From contig CAWFXC010000002.1 in assembly GCA_963819735.1 (NCBI GenBank), forward strand, positions 124,001-188,000: a stretch of 64,000 nt of DNA, read 5' to 3'. Source of the stretch: CAWFXC01 sp963819735. GTDB lineage: Bacteria > Actinomycetota > Acidimicrobiia > IMCC26256 > DASPTH01. The position numbers were made by a program, and so were the translations under genes. Under the pieces are notes generated by a model that was not told where the DNA came from, did no database searches, and worked only from the letters and a program-made list of their open reading frames with translations. This document shows positions 44,194-52,327 of this stretch, piece by piece. Position 1 is the first letter of the stretch. Each line of letters begins with the position of its first letter.

Positions 44194-45159
44194 TCAGCGG
44201 GCCTTGAGCGCCTCGATCAGCTTCGGGACCACCTTGTGCACGTCGCCGACCACGCCGAGGTCGGCGATGCCGAAGATCGGCGCCTCGCCGTCCTTGTTCA
44301 CGCAGATGATGTTGTCGGAGCCCTTCATGCCCACCATGTGCTGCGTCGCACCGGAGATGCCGAGCGCGATGTAGAGCTTGGGCTTCACGACCTTGCCGGT
44401 CTGGCCGACTTGCTTGGAGTACGGCACCCAGCCGGCGTCGACGATCGCCCGTGACGCGCCCGACGCGCCGCCGAGCAGCTTGGCCAGCTCCTCCACCAGC
44501 GGGCCGTACGCCTCGGCGCTGCCGAGACCGCGGCCGCCGGACACGACCACCGTCGCCTCCTCCAGCTTCGGGCCCTCGCGCTCCTCGACGTGACGTTCGA
44601 GCACGACGGCCTCGCCGGCGCGTCCGGCGTCGGGGGTGGCCACCGCGACCACCTCGGCCGCGCCGCCACCGCTCGGCTCCGCCGCGAACGACTTGGGCCG
44701 GATCGCGGCGAGGAACGGTCCGTCGCTCTCGAACTCGGTGTCGACGAGCGTCACGCCACCGAAGATGGCGGTGCCGACGATGAGCTTGTCGCCGTCGGCC
44801 CGCAGCGCGGTGCCGTTGGTGAGCGCGGGGCGGTCGAGCTTCACCGACAGGCGCCCGATCGCGTCACGGCCGTCGTAGCTCTGCGCGAACAGGATCGCCG
44901 ACGGCGCGTGCTCGGCGACGAGCGACGCCAGCGCGGCGGCGCCGATCACACCGGGGAGCGCGTCGCCGGGGTCGACGGCGAACACCTTGGTGGCGCCGTA
45001 CTCACCCAAACCGGCCGCGAGCGCCTCGGCGTTGGCGCCCACGTAGACCGCTTCGACGGTGTCGGCGAGCTCGCGGGCCTTGGTGAGGATCTCGAGCGTG
45101 ACGCTCGCCGGCTTGTCGCCGTCGGCTTCCGCGAAGACCCAGATCTTGGAGATTGCCAC
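44194..45159 (-). CDS. etfA: Electron transfer flavoprotein alpha subunit
   Basis: A 321-residue protein that binds FAD and takes electrons from acyl-CoA dehydrogenases. The C-terminal FAD domain is clear: VVSGGRGLGSAEAYGPLVEE, VPYSKQVGQTGKVVKPKLYIALGISGATQHMVGM and VNKDGEAPIFGIADLGVVGD. GTG 45159 with a gggag ribosome site starts the gene. It follows etfB by 21 bp. The acyl-CoA dehydrogenase (57856-59136) and racemase (23558-24727) elsewhere in the window are likely users. Confidence 0.95.
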   Translation of the reverse strand: MAISKIWVFAEADGDKPASVTLEILTKARELADTVEAVYVGANAEALAAGLGEYGATKVFAVDPGDALPGVIGAAALASLVAEHAPSAILFAQSYDGRDAIGRLSVKLDRPALTNGTALRADGDKLIVGTAIFGGVTLVDTEFESDGPFLAAIRPKSFAAEPSGGGAAEVVAVATPDAGRAGEAVVLERHVEEREGPKLEEATVVVSGGRGLGSAEAYGPLVEELAKLLGGASGASRAIVDAGWVPYSKQVGQTGKVVKPKLYIALGISGATQHMVGMKGSDNIICVNKDGEAPIFGIADLGVVGDVHKVVPKLIEALKAR

Positions 45160-45180
45160 TGGTCTGCTCCCGTTCGGTTT

Positions 45181-45960
45181 CTAGATGACCTTGAGCTGCT
45201 CGAGGTACGCGACGATGCGGGCGAACGCCTCGCCGTCGTCCTCGACCTTCTCGCCGGCTTCGCGCTCGGGCGCGGCACCGACACTGACGATCTGCTGGCG
45301 GGCACCGGCCCAGCCGACGGCGTCGGCACCGAGGCCGAGGTCGGCGGCGGTGACCTGATCGACCGGCTTGTTCTTCGCCGCCATGATCCCCTTGAACGAC
45401 GGGTAGCGGGGCTCGACCACACCGGCGGTCACGCTGACGACGGCGGGGAGCGACGCCTGCACGACGTCGTAGCCCGCTTCGGTCTGGCGCTGGATGGTGA
45501 CCGTGCCGTCGCCCAACTCGATGTGCTTGGCGAAGGTGAGCGAGGGCCAGCCGAGGAGCTCGGCGACCTGCGCCGGGATGGTGCCGGTGTAGCCGTCGGT
45601 GGACTCGGTGGCGGTGAGCACGAGGTCGATGCCACCGGCGCGCTCGACCGCCAGCGCCAACACCTTGGCGGTGGAGAGGGCATCGGAGCCGGCGAGGGCG
45701 TCGTCGGAGACGAGCACGGCCCGGGCGGCGCCCATGGCCAGCGCGGTGCGCAGGCCGGAGACCTCACCGTTGGGCGCCATCGACACCAGCACGACCTCGC
45801 CGCCGCCGGCCTTGTCGGCGAGCTGCAGGGCCATCTCCACGCCGTAGGCGTCGGAGTCGTCGAGGATGAGCTTCCCCGCCCGCTCGAGGGTGTGATCGGC
45901 CTCGAGCTTGCCCGGGACCGCGGGGTCGGGGATCTGCTTGACGCAGACGGCAATGTTCAT
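45181..45960 (-). CDS. etfB: Electron transfer flavoprotein beta subunit
   Basis: A 259-residue partner of EtfA that binds AMP. Landmarks: MNIAVCVKQIPDPAVPGKLE, then NPYDAYGVEMAL-like DSDAYGVEMALQLAD, and DLVLTATESTDGYTGTIPAQVAELLGWPSLTF. The ribosome site ggagag sets ATG 45960. It is first in the etfBA operon and divergent from the geranylgeranyl-reductase-like gene with 167 bp between. Confidence 0.95.
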   Translation of the reverse strand: MNIAVCVKQIPDPAVPGKLEADHTLERAGKLILDDSDAYGVEMALQLADKAGGGEVVLVSMAPNGEVSGLRTALAMGAARAVLVSDDALAGSDALSTAKVLALAVERAGGIDLVLTATESTDGYTGTIPAQVAELLGWPSLTFAKHIELGDGTVTIQRQTEAGYDVVQASLPAVVSVTAGVVEPRYPSFKGIMAAKNKPVDQVTAADLGLGADAVGWAGARQQIVSVGAAPEREAGEKVEDDGEAFARIVAYLEQLKVI

Positions 45961-46127
45961 TGGGGTCTCTCCGCTGGTGGCTGGTTTCGGCTTTCGGGCG
46001 CGCCGACTCACGCGGCGCTTCAGACGAACGACAGATTCTTGCCGCGGAGGGTACCGGGATGCGAAACGGGCGGGCGACCCCGCACCGGGTGGGGAGCGCG
46101 TGAGGGTCCGGGCGGTACCGTCGTGCC
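45961..46127. promoter_or_regulatory. Divergent promoter region of etfBA and the flavoprotein gene
   Basis: 167 bp between two divergent starts. It must carry both promoters; no operator or promoter box can be assigned with confidence. Confidence 0.4.
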
Positions 46128-47498
46128 GTGCCGCCCGCCGCCGACGTGCAAGTGCTCGTGGTCGGCGCGGGGCCGGCCGGGATCGCGGCCGGGCTGGAGG
46201 CCCGGCGGCTCGGCCTCGACGTGTTGGTGGTCGACCGCGCCGAGTTCCCGCGCGACAAGACCTGCGGCGACGGCCTCACCACCGGCGCGCTGCGCATCCT
46301 CGACCGGCTCGGGCTCGATGTCCGCACCCTCCCCTCGTACGCGCCGGTCACCGAGACGGTGCTGGTGTCACCGGCCGGACGCGAGGTCGTCGTGCCGCTG
46401 CCCGGTGGCGGCGAGTACGCGTGCGTGGTTCCGCGCGTCGAGCTCGACGCCGCGCTGGTCGACGTGGCGCGGGCGTGCGGCGTGGAGATGTGGGAGCACG
46501 CGCGCGTCGTCGACGCGCGCGACGACGGCGACGCGGTGACGGTCACGTTCGCCGACGACACGACGCTGCGCGTCGCGTGGGTGATCGCGGCCGACGGTCA
46601 CTACTCGGCGGTGCGGCGCGCCCTTGCCCGGAGTCGGGGGGCCCTCGCTCGGAGTCCGGGAGCCCTCGCCCGGAGTCCGGGAACCCTCGCCGCCGACGCC
46701 GCCGACGCCGACGCTCCCGCGCTCGGGACGTGGCACGCGTTCCGCCAGTACTTCTCCGGGGTCGAGGACCGACGGCTCTGGGTGCTGTTCGAACGTGACT
46801 TCCTCCCCGGCTACGCGTGGGTGTTCCCGGTGGGCGACGGCCGCGCCAACGTCGGCTTCGGCGTGTTGCGCGACGCGCGGCACGGGAATCGACAGCGTGC
46901 GCCGTCGGGCAAGGCCCTCGCCGCGCAGTGGCGCGATCTCGCCGATCGCCCGAGCCTGCGCCGCGCGCTGGGCCCGCACGCGACCCCGGAAGGCACGCCC
47001 CGCGCGTGGCCGATCCCCGCCGACTACGACCGGGCTCGGCTCGTCCGCGGCCGCGCGTTGTTCGTCGGCGACGCCGCGAGCGTCGTCGACCCGATGACCG
47101 GCGAAGGCATCGCGCAGGCGCTGGAGACCGGTGCGCGCGCCGCCGCCGCCATCGCGGGCAGACCCCACGACGTGACGGCCGTCGGCACCCGGTACCGCGA
47201 CGCGGTCGACCGCGCGCTCGGCGCCGACCTCCGGTTCGCGTCGGTGCTGCAGCGCGTCCTGCAGTTCCCGCTCGGTGCGCGCGCCGCGCTCGGTGCCGCG
47301 GCGCTGACCCCGTGGACCCGCCGCAACTTCGCCCGCTGGATGTTCGAGGACTACCCCCGCGCGCTGGTGCTCACGCCCCGCCGCTGGCACCGCGACATGT
47401 TCACCGGCCCCGGCGCCTACGCGTCGGCCGGCGTGACCGCATCCGGCACCTCGTCGAGCGCGCGGCCCGCTGCGGCCGTTGACGATGGCGTGATGTGA
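46128..47498 (+). CDS. Geranylgeranyl-reductase-family FAD oxidoreductase with a tandem-repeat insert
   Basis: A 456-residue flavoprotein. FAD motifs: VLVVGAGPAGIAAGLEARRLG, the family hallmark FPRDKTCGDGLTTGALRIL, and LFVGDAASVVDPMTGEGIAQALETG. It probably saturates isoprenoid double bonds (menaquinone or lipid tails) or acts as a related hydroxylase. Residues about 165-186 hold three copies of ALARSPG followed by an Ala/Asp stretch, encoded by a 21-bp DNA repeat; this linker is not a usual family feature. The start is GTG 46128. The C-terminal 40 residues are Ser/Ala-rich. Confidence 0.87.
   Translation: MPPAADVQVLVVGAGPAGIAAGLEARRLGLDVLVVDRAEFPRDKTCGDGLTTGALRILDRLGLDVRTLPSYAPVTETVLVSPAGREVVVPLPGGGEYACVVPRVELDAALVDVARACGVEMWEHARVVDARDDGDAVTVTFADDTTLRVAWVIAADGHYSAVRRALARSRGALARSPGALARSPGTLAADAADADAPALGTWHAFRQYFSGVEDRRLWVLFERDFLPGYAWVFPVGDGRANVGFGVLRDARHGNRQRAPSGKALAAQWRDLADRPSLRRALGPHATPEGTPRAWPIPADYDRARLVRGRALFVGDAASVVDPMTGEGIAQALETGARAAAAIAGRPHDVTAVGTRYRDAVDRALGADLRFASVLQRVLQFPLGARAALGAAALTPWTRRNFARWMFEDYPRALVLTPRRWHRDMFTGPGAYASAGVTASGTSSSARPAAAVDDGVM
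46620..46682. repeat. 21-bp tandem repeat, three copies, inside the flavoprotein gene
   Basis: Units at 46620-46640, 46641-46661 and 46662-46682 share gccctcgcccggagtccggg with a few substitutions. They encode ALARS(R/P)G three times and keep the frame. Confidence 0.9.
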
Positions 47499-47533
47499 CC
47501 GCGATCCGGGGCCGTGGTCCCTACACTTTCCCG

Positions 47534-48238
47534 ATGGCCGTCACCGACCACTGGCTCACATCTCCCCACTGGTCGAGCGAGATCCCGCTCGACACCCCGC
47601 ATCCACGCGTCGACGCGTTCGCGGCGCGGGGCGTCGTCGTCCTCCGCGACCTCGCGGTGCCGATCCCCGAGCAGGAGTACCTCGGGCTCGAGTACATGGA
47701 CTGGAAGAGTGGCGGCGACACCAACTTCGCCCCGATCGCGACCGCCGACGGCGAGCTCGACTGCCGCGGGTTCTGGAAGCCGGGCGAGGAGCGCGCCGAC
47801 AAGGGTGGACGGTTCACCGAGAATGCCGCGCACTGCCCCACCATCGTCGCCGAGGTCGAGGCGGTGGGCGCCGATTTCGGGCGCGTGCGGGTGATCAAGC
47901 TGGAGCCGCAGAGCTACGACGACGCCCTGCGCCAGATCCACCGCGACGACAACAACCGGTTCAACCCGCCCGACGAAGGTTGGGTCGTGCGGTCGTGGCT
48001 CGAGCTCACCGACAACCCCGACAGCTTCATGGTCCTCATGGAGCAGGGGCCCGACGGTCTCCCCGACGCCAGCACCGAGATCCGGGTGCCGTTGCACCGC
48101 GGCGCGCGGTTCGTCGTCGACACGCAGCGGCTCTGGCACGTGGTGTGCCACACCGGGGCCGAGCCGCGCTACGCGTTGATCTCGAGCTACGAGAGCGGAC
48201 CCGCGCTCGCGCGCTGGATCGACACACAGCTTCCGTAA
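47534..48238 (+). CDS. Possible Fe(II)/2-oxoglutarate-type oxygenase (HxD...H protein)
   Basis: A 234-residue soluble protein. It carries His136-x-Asp138 (RQIHRDDNNRF), a later His202 or His206 (RLWHVVCHTG) and Arg212 (AEPRYALISSYE), spaced as in double-stranded beta-helix iron oxygenases. VRSWLELTDNPDSFMVLME and PLHRGARFVVDTQRLWHV read like the central strands of that fold. No family name is certain. It could also be a non-enzymatic cupin-like protein. ATG 47534 is used. It stands downstream of the flavoprotein gene by 35 bp. Confidence 0.55.
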   Translation: MAVTDHWLTSPHWSSEIPLDTPHPRVDAFAARGVVVLRDLAVPIPEQEYLGLEYMDWKSGGDTNFAPIATADGELDCRGFWKPGEERADKGGRFTENAAHCPTIVAEVEAVGADFGRVRVIKLEPQSYDDALRQIHRDDNNRFNPPDEGWVVRSWLELTDNPDSFMVLMEQGPDGLPDASTEIRVPLHRGARFVVDTQRLWHVVCHTGAEPRYALISSYESGPALARWIDTQLP

Positions 48239-48257
48239 CTCGCGTTCCCGCCGTCGC

Positions 48258-48680
48258 TCATCCGCCGACGGGTGAGCTGTGGTGCAAGACCATCATCCAC
48301 TGCTCACCGTCGCGCACGAACACGTTGGTCGCGGTCGCGTGCGCACCCGAGAGCTCGGCGGTCGCCGCGGCTTCGCCCTGCACCGAACCCGACGACTGCA
48401 GGATGTTCTCGTCGAGCGTCACCCACGCGGTGTCGTTGCTCACCACGACCTGCTCGTCGGTGATCACGAACTGGATGAAGCCGGTGTTGCGGAAGATCGC
48501 GTCCCAGGAACCGGCGACCTTCGCCCAACCCCGCAACATCGGCCACCCGGGGTGCGTCACCGCGACGCGGTCGGAGTGCTCCCACAGGTCGGCCATGGTG
48601 TCGAGGTCGCAGGACTCCAACGCGGCGTAGAACGCGGCGTTCGCGGCGCGCACCGCGTCGGTCGGGTCCGTCGCCGCCAT
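48258..48680 (-). CDS. NTF2-like / SnoaL-type protein
   Basis: A 140-residue protein of the NTF2 fold: AVRAANAAFYAALESCDLDTMADLWEHSDRVAVTHPGWPMLRGW is the usual helix and pocket region, and FVRDGEQWMMVLHHSSPV is the final strand. Members act as small isomerases, hydrolases or binding proteins; this one cannot be assigned. ATG 48680 overlaps the stop of the upstream LLM gene by one base (TGATG), so the two are translated together. Confidence 0.85.
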   Translation of the reverse strand: MAATDPTDAVRAANAAFYAALESCDLDTMADLWEHSDRVAVTHPGWPMLRGWAKVAGSWDAIFRNTGFIQFVITDEQVVVSNDTAWVTLDENILQSSGSVQGEAAATAELSGAHATATNVFVRDGEQWMMVLHHSSPVGG

Positions 48681-49693
48681 CAACCGGCGTCGTGCAGGGC
48701 GGTGACCAGCTGCCGCCAGATCTCGGGGTCGGCTTGGTACGGCGCGTCGAAGCTGATGCGGTCGAGGACGTCGCCGAACCGGGCCCTGATCGCCGGCGCG
48801 AGATCGTCGGGGGCCGCACTCACCGCGAAGGTCTCCAACATCTCGTCGGTGACGAGGTTGCCCATCGCCACCCACTCGCCCTTGCGCGAGAGCTGGTTGA
48901 GCTCGGTACCGACGTCGCCCCATCCGTGGAGGTCGAGGACGCCGTGGTAGCCGGGGGTGGATCCGTAGAACGCGATCTGCTCGCGCGTGCCCTTCCGGGC
49001 CGCGGCCCATTCCTCGTCGGTGGTGCCGGTCACGATGAAGACGGGCAGGCTCAGTGTGAAGTCGGCGCGCGCCCGGCCCGACTTGGCGAACCCGCGCTCG
49101 AGCGCCGGGAGCGTGACTTCGTGCACGTACCGCTCGGTGGTGAACGGGTGCAGGATCATGCCGTCGGCGACTTCGCCCGCGACCTCCGTCATCTTGTCGC
49201 CGACCGCCGCGAGCCGCACCTTCGGTGGGCCGTACGGGTTCGGACCGGGACTGAAGAACGGCGTCATCAACGTGTGTGTGTAGAACTCGCCCCGGAAGTC
49301 GAGCTTGTCGCCGGTGCTCCACGCCGACCAGATGGCGCGCAGCGCGAGCACGAACTCGCGCATCCGCGGCGCGGGGTGCGACCACGGCATCGAGAAGCGG
49401 CGTTCGATGTGCGGCTTGATCTGACTCCCGAGCCCGAGCGCGAAACGACCCTTCGACGCGACCTGCAGATCGTTGGCGACCATCGCCAACGTCATCGGCG
49501 TGCGCGCGAACGCGATCGCGACGCCGGTGCCGAGCTCGAGGTGATCGGTCTGCTGCGCGGCGAGCAACAGCGGGAAGAACGGGTCGTGACCCATCTCCGC
49601 GGTGAGCCCGCCGTCGTAGCCCTCGGCCTCGAGCTCATGCGCCCGATCGCCGATCTCGTCGAGTGATCCGCCGAGTCCACCGTCAATCAGCAT
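48680..49693 (-). CDS. LLM-class F420-type oxidoreductase
   Basis: A 337-residue luciferase-fold protein with the pattern of F420-dependent actinobacterial members: LTAEMGHDPFFPLLLAAQ, LELGTGVAIAFARTPMTLAMVANDLQ, GRFALGLGSQIKPHIERRFSMPWSHPAPRM, and later VGDKMTEVAGEVADGMILHPF. The substrate is unknown. F420 use is inference from the family. It forms a two-gene unit with the NTF2-like gene through a one-base overlap. Confidence 0.88.
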   Translation of the reverse strand: MLIDGGLGGSLDEIGDRAHELEAEGYDGGLTAEMGHDPFFPLLLAAQQTDHLELGTGVAIAFARTPMTLAMVANDLQVASKGRFALGLGSQIKPHIERRFSMPWSHPAPRMREFVLALRAIWSAWSTGDKLDFRGEFYTHTLMTPFFSPGPNPYGPPKVRLAAVGDKMTEVAGEVADGMILHPFTTERYVHEVTLPALERGFAKSGRARADFTLSLPVFIVTGTTDEEWAAARKGTREQIAFYGSTPGYHGVLDLHGWGDVGTELNQLSRKGEWVAMGNLVTDEMLETFAVSAAPDDLAPAIRARFGDVLDRISFDAPYQADPEIWRQLVTALHDAG

Positions 49694-49781
49694 GGCCCGA
49701 AGCTACCGGGTCACCGGACCGCATCGCGGGTGGCGCAGCAGGTCCACATCACTGTCACACCCCGGGAGTACCCTCCGATCA

Positions 49782-50624
49782 ATGAGCTTCGCACCCCCCC
49801 GATCACTGTCGCCGAGCTCCTGTTCCTCGTTCAAGGAGTGCCCGCTGGCGTTCCGCTTCTCGTACCTCGACCGGCTCCCCGAGCCGCCCTCGATCTGGAC
49901 GAGCAAGGGCACGTTGGTCCACCGGGCGCTGGAGCTGCTGCTCGACCGCCCGGCCGACGAGCGCACGATCGACGCCGGCCTGGCCGATCTGGCGCGGGCG
50001 CGGGTGGAGCTCGCGCCGCATCCCGATTTCGCCGACCTCGACCTCACCGACGCCGAGTGGGAGAAGTTCGAATCCGACTCGCAGCAGCTCGTGCACCGCT
50101 ACTTCCAGCTCGAGGATCCGCGCACCGTGCGGCCGATCGGCCTCGAGCTCAAGTTGGAGGCGAACCTCGGCAAGGTGCGCGTCCGCGGCATCATCGACCG
50201 GCTCGAGCTCGACGAAGACGGTGAGCTCGTGGTCACCGACTACAAGACCGGTTCGGTCCCTTCGGAGTTCTTCGAGGCGAAGAGCCTGAGCGGCGTCCAC
50301 ATCTACGCGCTGCTGTGCGAGCGCATGCTCGGCCGGCGCCCGGCGCGGGTGCAGCTCTACTACCTGTCGAAGCCCGAGGCCATCATCGCCACCCCCACCG
50401 CGCAATCGGTCACCGGGGTCGAGCGGCGGACCACCGCGATGTACTCGGCCATCGCCCAGGCCTGCGAGCGCGACGACTTCCGGCCCCACCCCGGCCGCCT
50501 CTGCGACTTCTGCACGTTCAAGCCCTACTGCCCCGCGCACGGTGGCGACCCGGCGCAGGCGGTGGAACTCCGCGGCCCCGGCACCGTGGTCGCTCCCACC
50601 CTGCCGCTGGTCGCCGTCGGCTGA
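49782..50624 (+). CDS. RecB-type PD-(D/E)XK nuclease with a probable Fe-S cluster
   Basis: A 280-residue stand-alone nuclease of the PDDEXK_1 (RecB/Cas4-like) type. Catalytic residues: His47 (GTLVHRALE), Asp139 (RGIIDRLEL), Asp153 and Lys155 (VVTDYKTGS), with the Gln/Tyr helix replaced by SGVHIYALL. Four cysteines, Cys20 (FKECPLAF) and Cys241, Cys244, Cys250 (CDFCTFKPYC), fit the [4Fe-4S] staple seen in AddB and Cas4. There is no helicase or cas gene next to it, so its role is probably DNA repair or end processing. Confidence 0.87.
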   Translation: MSFAPPRSLSPSSCSSFKECPLAFRFSYLDRLPEPPSIWTSKGTLVHRALELLLDRPADERTIDAGLADLARARVELAPHPDFADLDLTDAEWEKFESDSQQLVHRYFQLEDPRTVRPIGLELKLEANLGKVRVRGIIDRLELDEDGELVVTDYKTGSVPSEFFEAKSLSGVHIYALLCERMLGRRPARVQLYYLSKPEAIIATPTAQSVTGVERRTTAMYSAIAQACERDDFRPHPGRLCDFCTFKPYCPAHGGDPAQAVELRGPGTVVAPTLPLVAVG

Positions 50625-50644
50625 GCCGTCAGTACGCTCTGTCC

Positions 50645-51208
50645 ATGGCGATGTTCCGCACCGGACGCGCCCGCGGGGCCGATCTCGTCGCCCGCGTGCA
50701 CGAACTCGACCTGCAGCTCGATGCACTGGTCGACCGGATCCGCGGGCCGCGCCTCGATCCCGTCTTCTATGGCCTCTCCAGCGCGGCCGACCACGGCCTT
50801 CTCTGGCTGGCGGTCGGCGCCGGCCGCGCCGCGCGCGAGGGCGAACCCCTCACCGCGCTCCGTCTCGGCGCAGCGATGGGCATCGAGTCGATCCTCACCA
50901 ACGGGCCGATCAAGCTGTGCTTCCGGCGGGTGCGCCCTGAGGGCGATCAACCGCCCGAGGGCCCGCTGCCCTACGGCATGCACCGGCCGATCTCGAGCTC
51001 GTTCCCGTCGGGCCACGCGGCTTCCGCCTTCACCGCGGCCATGCTCCTCGCCGACTCCCCCGCCGCGCCGTTCTGGTTCGCCCTCGCGGCCGCGGTGGCC
51101 ATGAGTCGCGTCTACACCCGCATGCACCATTCGTCCGATGTGCTGGCCGGGGCCGTGCTGGGTATCGCGATGGGAGCGGTCGCCCGCCGGATCGTTCCCC
51201 TCGGATAA
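50645..51208 (+). CDS. PAP2-type membrane phosphatase
   Basis: A 187-residue acid phosphatase-like protein with all three motifs: KLCFRRVRP (motif 1), SSSFPSGHAASAF (motif 2) and SRVYTRMHHSSDVLAG (motif 3, catalytic His and Asp). Several hydrophobic helices place the active site at the membrane face. It probably dephosphorylates a lipid such as undecaprenyl or phosphatidyl phosphate. It follows the nuclease gene by 20 bp. Confidence 0.88.
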   Translation: MAMFRTGRARGADLVARVHELDLQLDALVDRIRGPRLDPVFYGLSSAADHGLLWLAVGAGRAAREGEPLTALRLGAAMGIESILTNGPIKLCFRRVRPEGDQPPEGPLPYGMHRPISSSFPSGHAASAFTAAMLLADSPAAPFWFALAAAVAMSRVYTRMHHSSDVLAGAVLGIAMGAVARRIVPLG

Positions 51209-51282
51209 CCGACCTCCAAGGTCGGGTATCGTCGAAGGACACACGACATTCCGTCGCTGCCCATCCCCGCTGGAGGTTCACC

Positions 51283-51870
51283 GTGGCCCGTTCCATCGCC
51301 GTGACGTTCGACTACCGGTGTCCCTTCGCTTACAACGGCAATGCGGCGGTCATCGCTGCGGTGCGGGCGGGGTCCGATGTCGAGTTCCGCTTCGTCCCCT
51401 TCTCCCTCGACCAGGTCCACGTCGAAGAGGGCCAACCGCCGGTGTGGGACCGCGAGCCCGAGGAGTGGGGCTCCGGGGTGCTGTCGCTCCTCTACGGGAT
51501 CGCCGTGCGCGACACCTTCCCCGACCAGTTCTTCGACGCCCACCTCGCGCTGTTCGGCGCTCGCCACGACCTCGGTCTGCAGCTCAACGACGAAGCGGTG
51601 CTGCGCGACGCGGTCGCGTCAGCCGGCCTCGATCCCGATGCGGTCGCCGAGGAAGCCCACAGCGGTCGACCGCTGAAGGTGCTGGCGGCCGAGCACACCG
51701 AGGCGGTCGACCACTGGCGCGTGTTCGGCGTGCCGACCTACATCGAAGACGAAGAGGCGGTCTTCGTGCGCTTCATGGAGCGCGGCCGGGTCGACGACCT
51801 CGAGCGGATGCTCGACCTGCTGCAGTGGTCGCGCTTCAACGAGTTCAAGCGCACCCGCATCCCGCGCTAG
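51283..51870 (+). CDS. DsbA-family / HCCA-isomerase-like thioredoxin-fold protein
   Basis: A 195-residue protein with a DsbA-type fold: a first strand and FDYRCPFAYNGN, where the active site CxxC is reduced to a single Cys (CPFA), and the cis-proline loop WRVFGVPTYIEDEE near residue 150. No signal peptide is present, so it is cytoplasmic. This pattern fits 2-hydroxychromene-2-carboxylate isomerase or FrnE-like proteins rather than an oxidase. GTG 51283 follows a clear tggagg ribosome site. Confidence 0.82.
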   Translation: MARSIAVTFDYRCPFAYNGNAAVIAAVRAGSDVEFRFVPFSLDQVHVEEGQPPVWDREPEEWGSGVLSLLYGIAVRDTFPDQFFDAHLALFGARHDLGLQLNDEAVLRDAVASAGLDPDAVAEEAHSGRPLKVLAAEHTEAVDHWRVFGVPTYIEDEEAVFVRFMERGRVDDLERMLDLLQWSRFNEFKRTRIPR

Positions 51871-51892
51871 CTGCGCGCCACGGCCTGGACTC

Positions 51893-52258
51893 CTAGCGAG
51901 GCGACGGTCGGTCGACGAGGTCGGCCATCACCTCGGACCACTCGTCGAACCCGGGATCGCGCCACCCCCGGTGCACGCACGCGGTCGCGAGGTCGCGCAC
52001 GTAGAGGTGCAGCGTCGGCGCGTCGTCGGCGAGATCGACCAGCGCACCCGAGCCCGGGAACGGCGGCGCGACGTCGAGCAGATCGACGAGCGCGACGACC
52101 GCGAGGATCCGGCTCCGGCACGTCGGGCACGCCGACACCGTGGCCGCGTCGAGATCGGCCGTCAACGCGAACAGACTCGCCGCATCCTCGGCGTCGAGGA
52201 GCAGTTGCTCGCCGTCGTCGTCGAGGATCGCCAGTGCCGCTACCGCCACGCCGCGCAC
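51893..52258 (-). CDS. Hypothetical protein with a single CxxC
   Basis: A 121-residue acidic soluble protein. It contains SACPTCRSRILAVVALVDLL, with only one CxxC, so a zinc site would need a partner chain. The rest (ALVDLADDAPTLHLYVRDLA) has no recognised motif. Start GTG 52258 or GTG 52249. It is divergent from the quinone oxidoreductase, 69 bp apart. Function unknown. Confidence 0.5.
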   Translation of the reverse strand: MRGVAVAALAILDDDGEQLLLDAEDAASLFALTADLDAATVSACPTCRSRILAVVALVDLLDVAPPFPGSGALVDLADDAPTLHLYVRDLATACVHRGWRDPGFDEWSEVMADLVDRPSPR

Positions 52259-52327
52259 GGTAGCGCCCGACACAGCCGACGGCCGCGCCCGGGCCCGCAC
52301 ACCCGGGGGCGAAGTACCCTCCCGATC

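Noticed and set aside
49782..50624. cas4 gene
   Set aside because: The motifs alone also fit stand-alone RecB-like nucleases, and there is no CRISPR repeat or other cas gene in the window.
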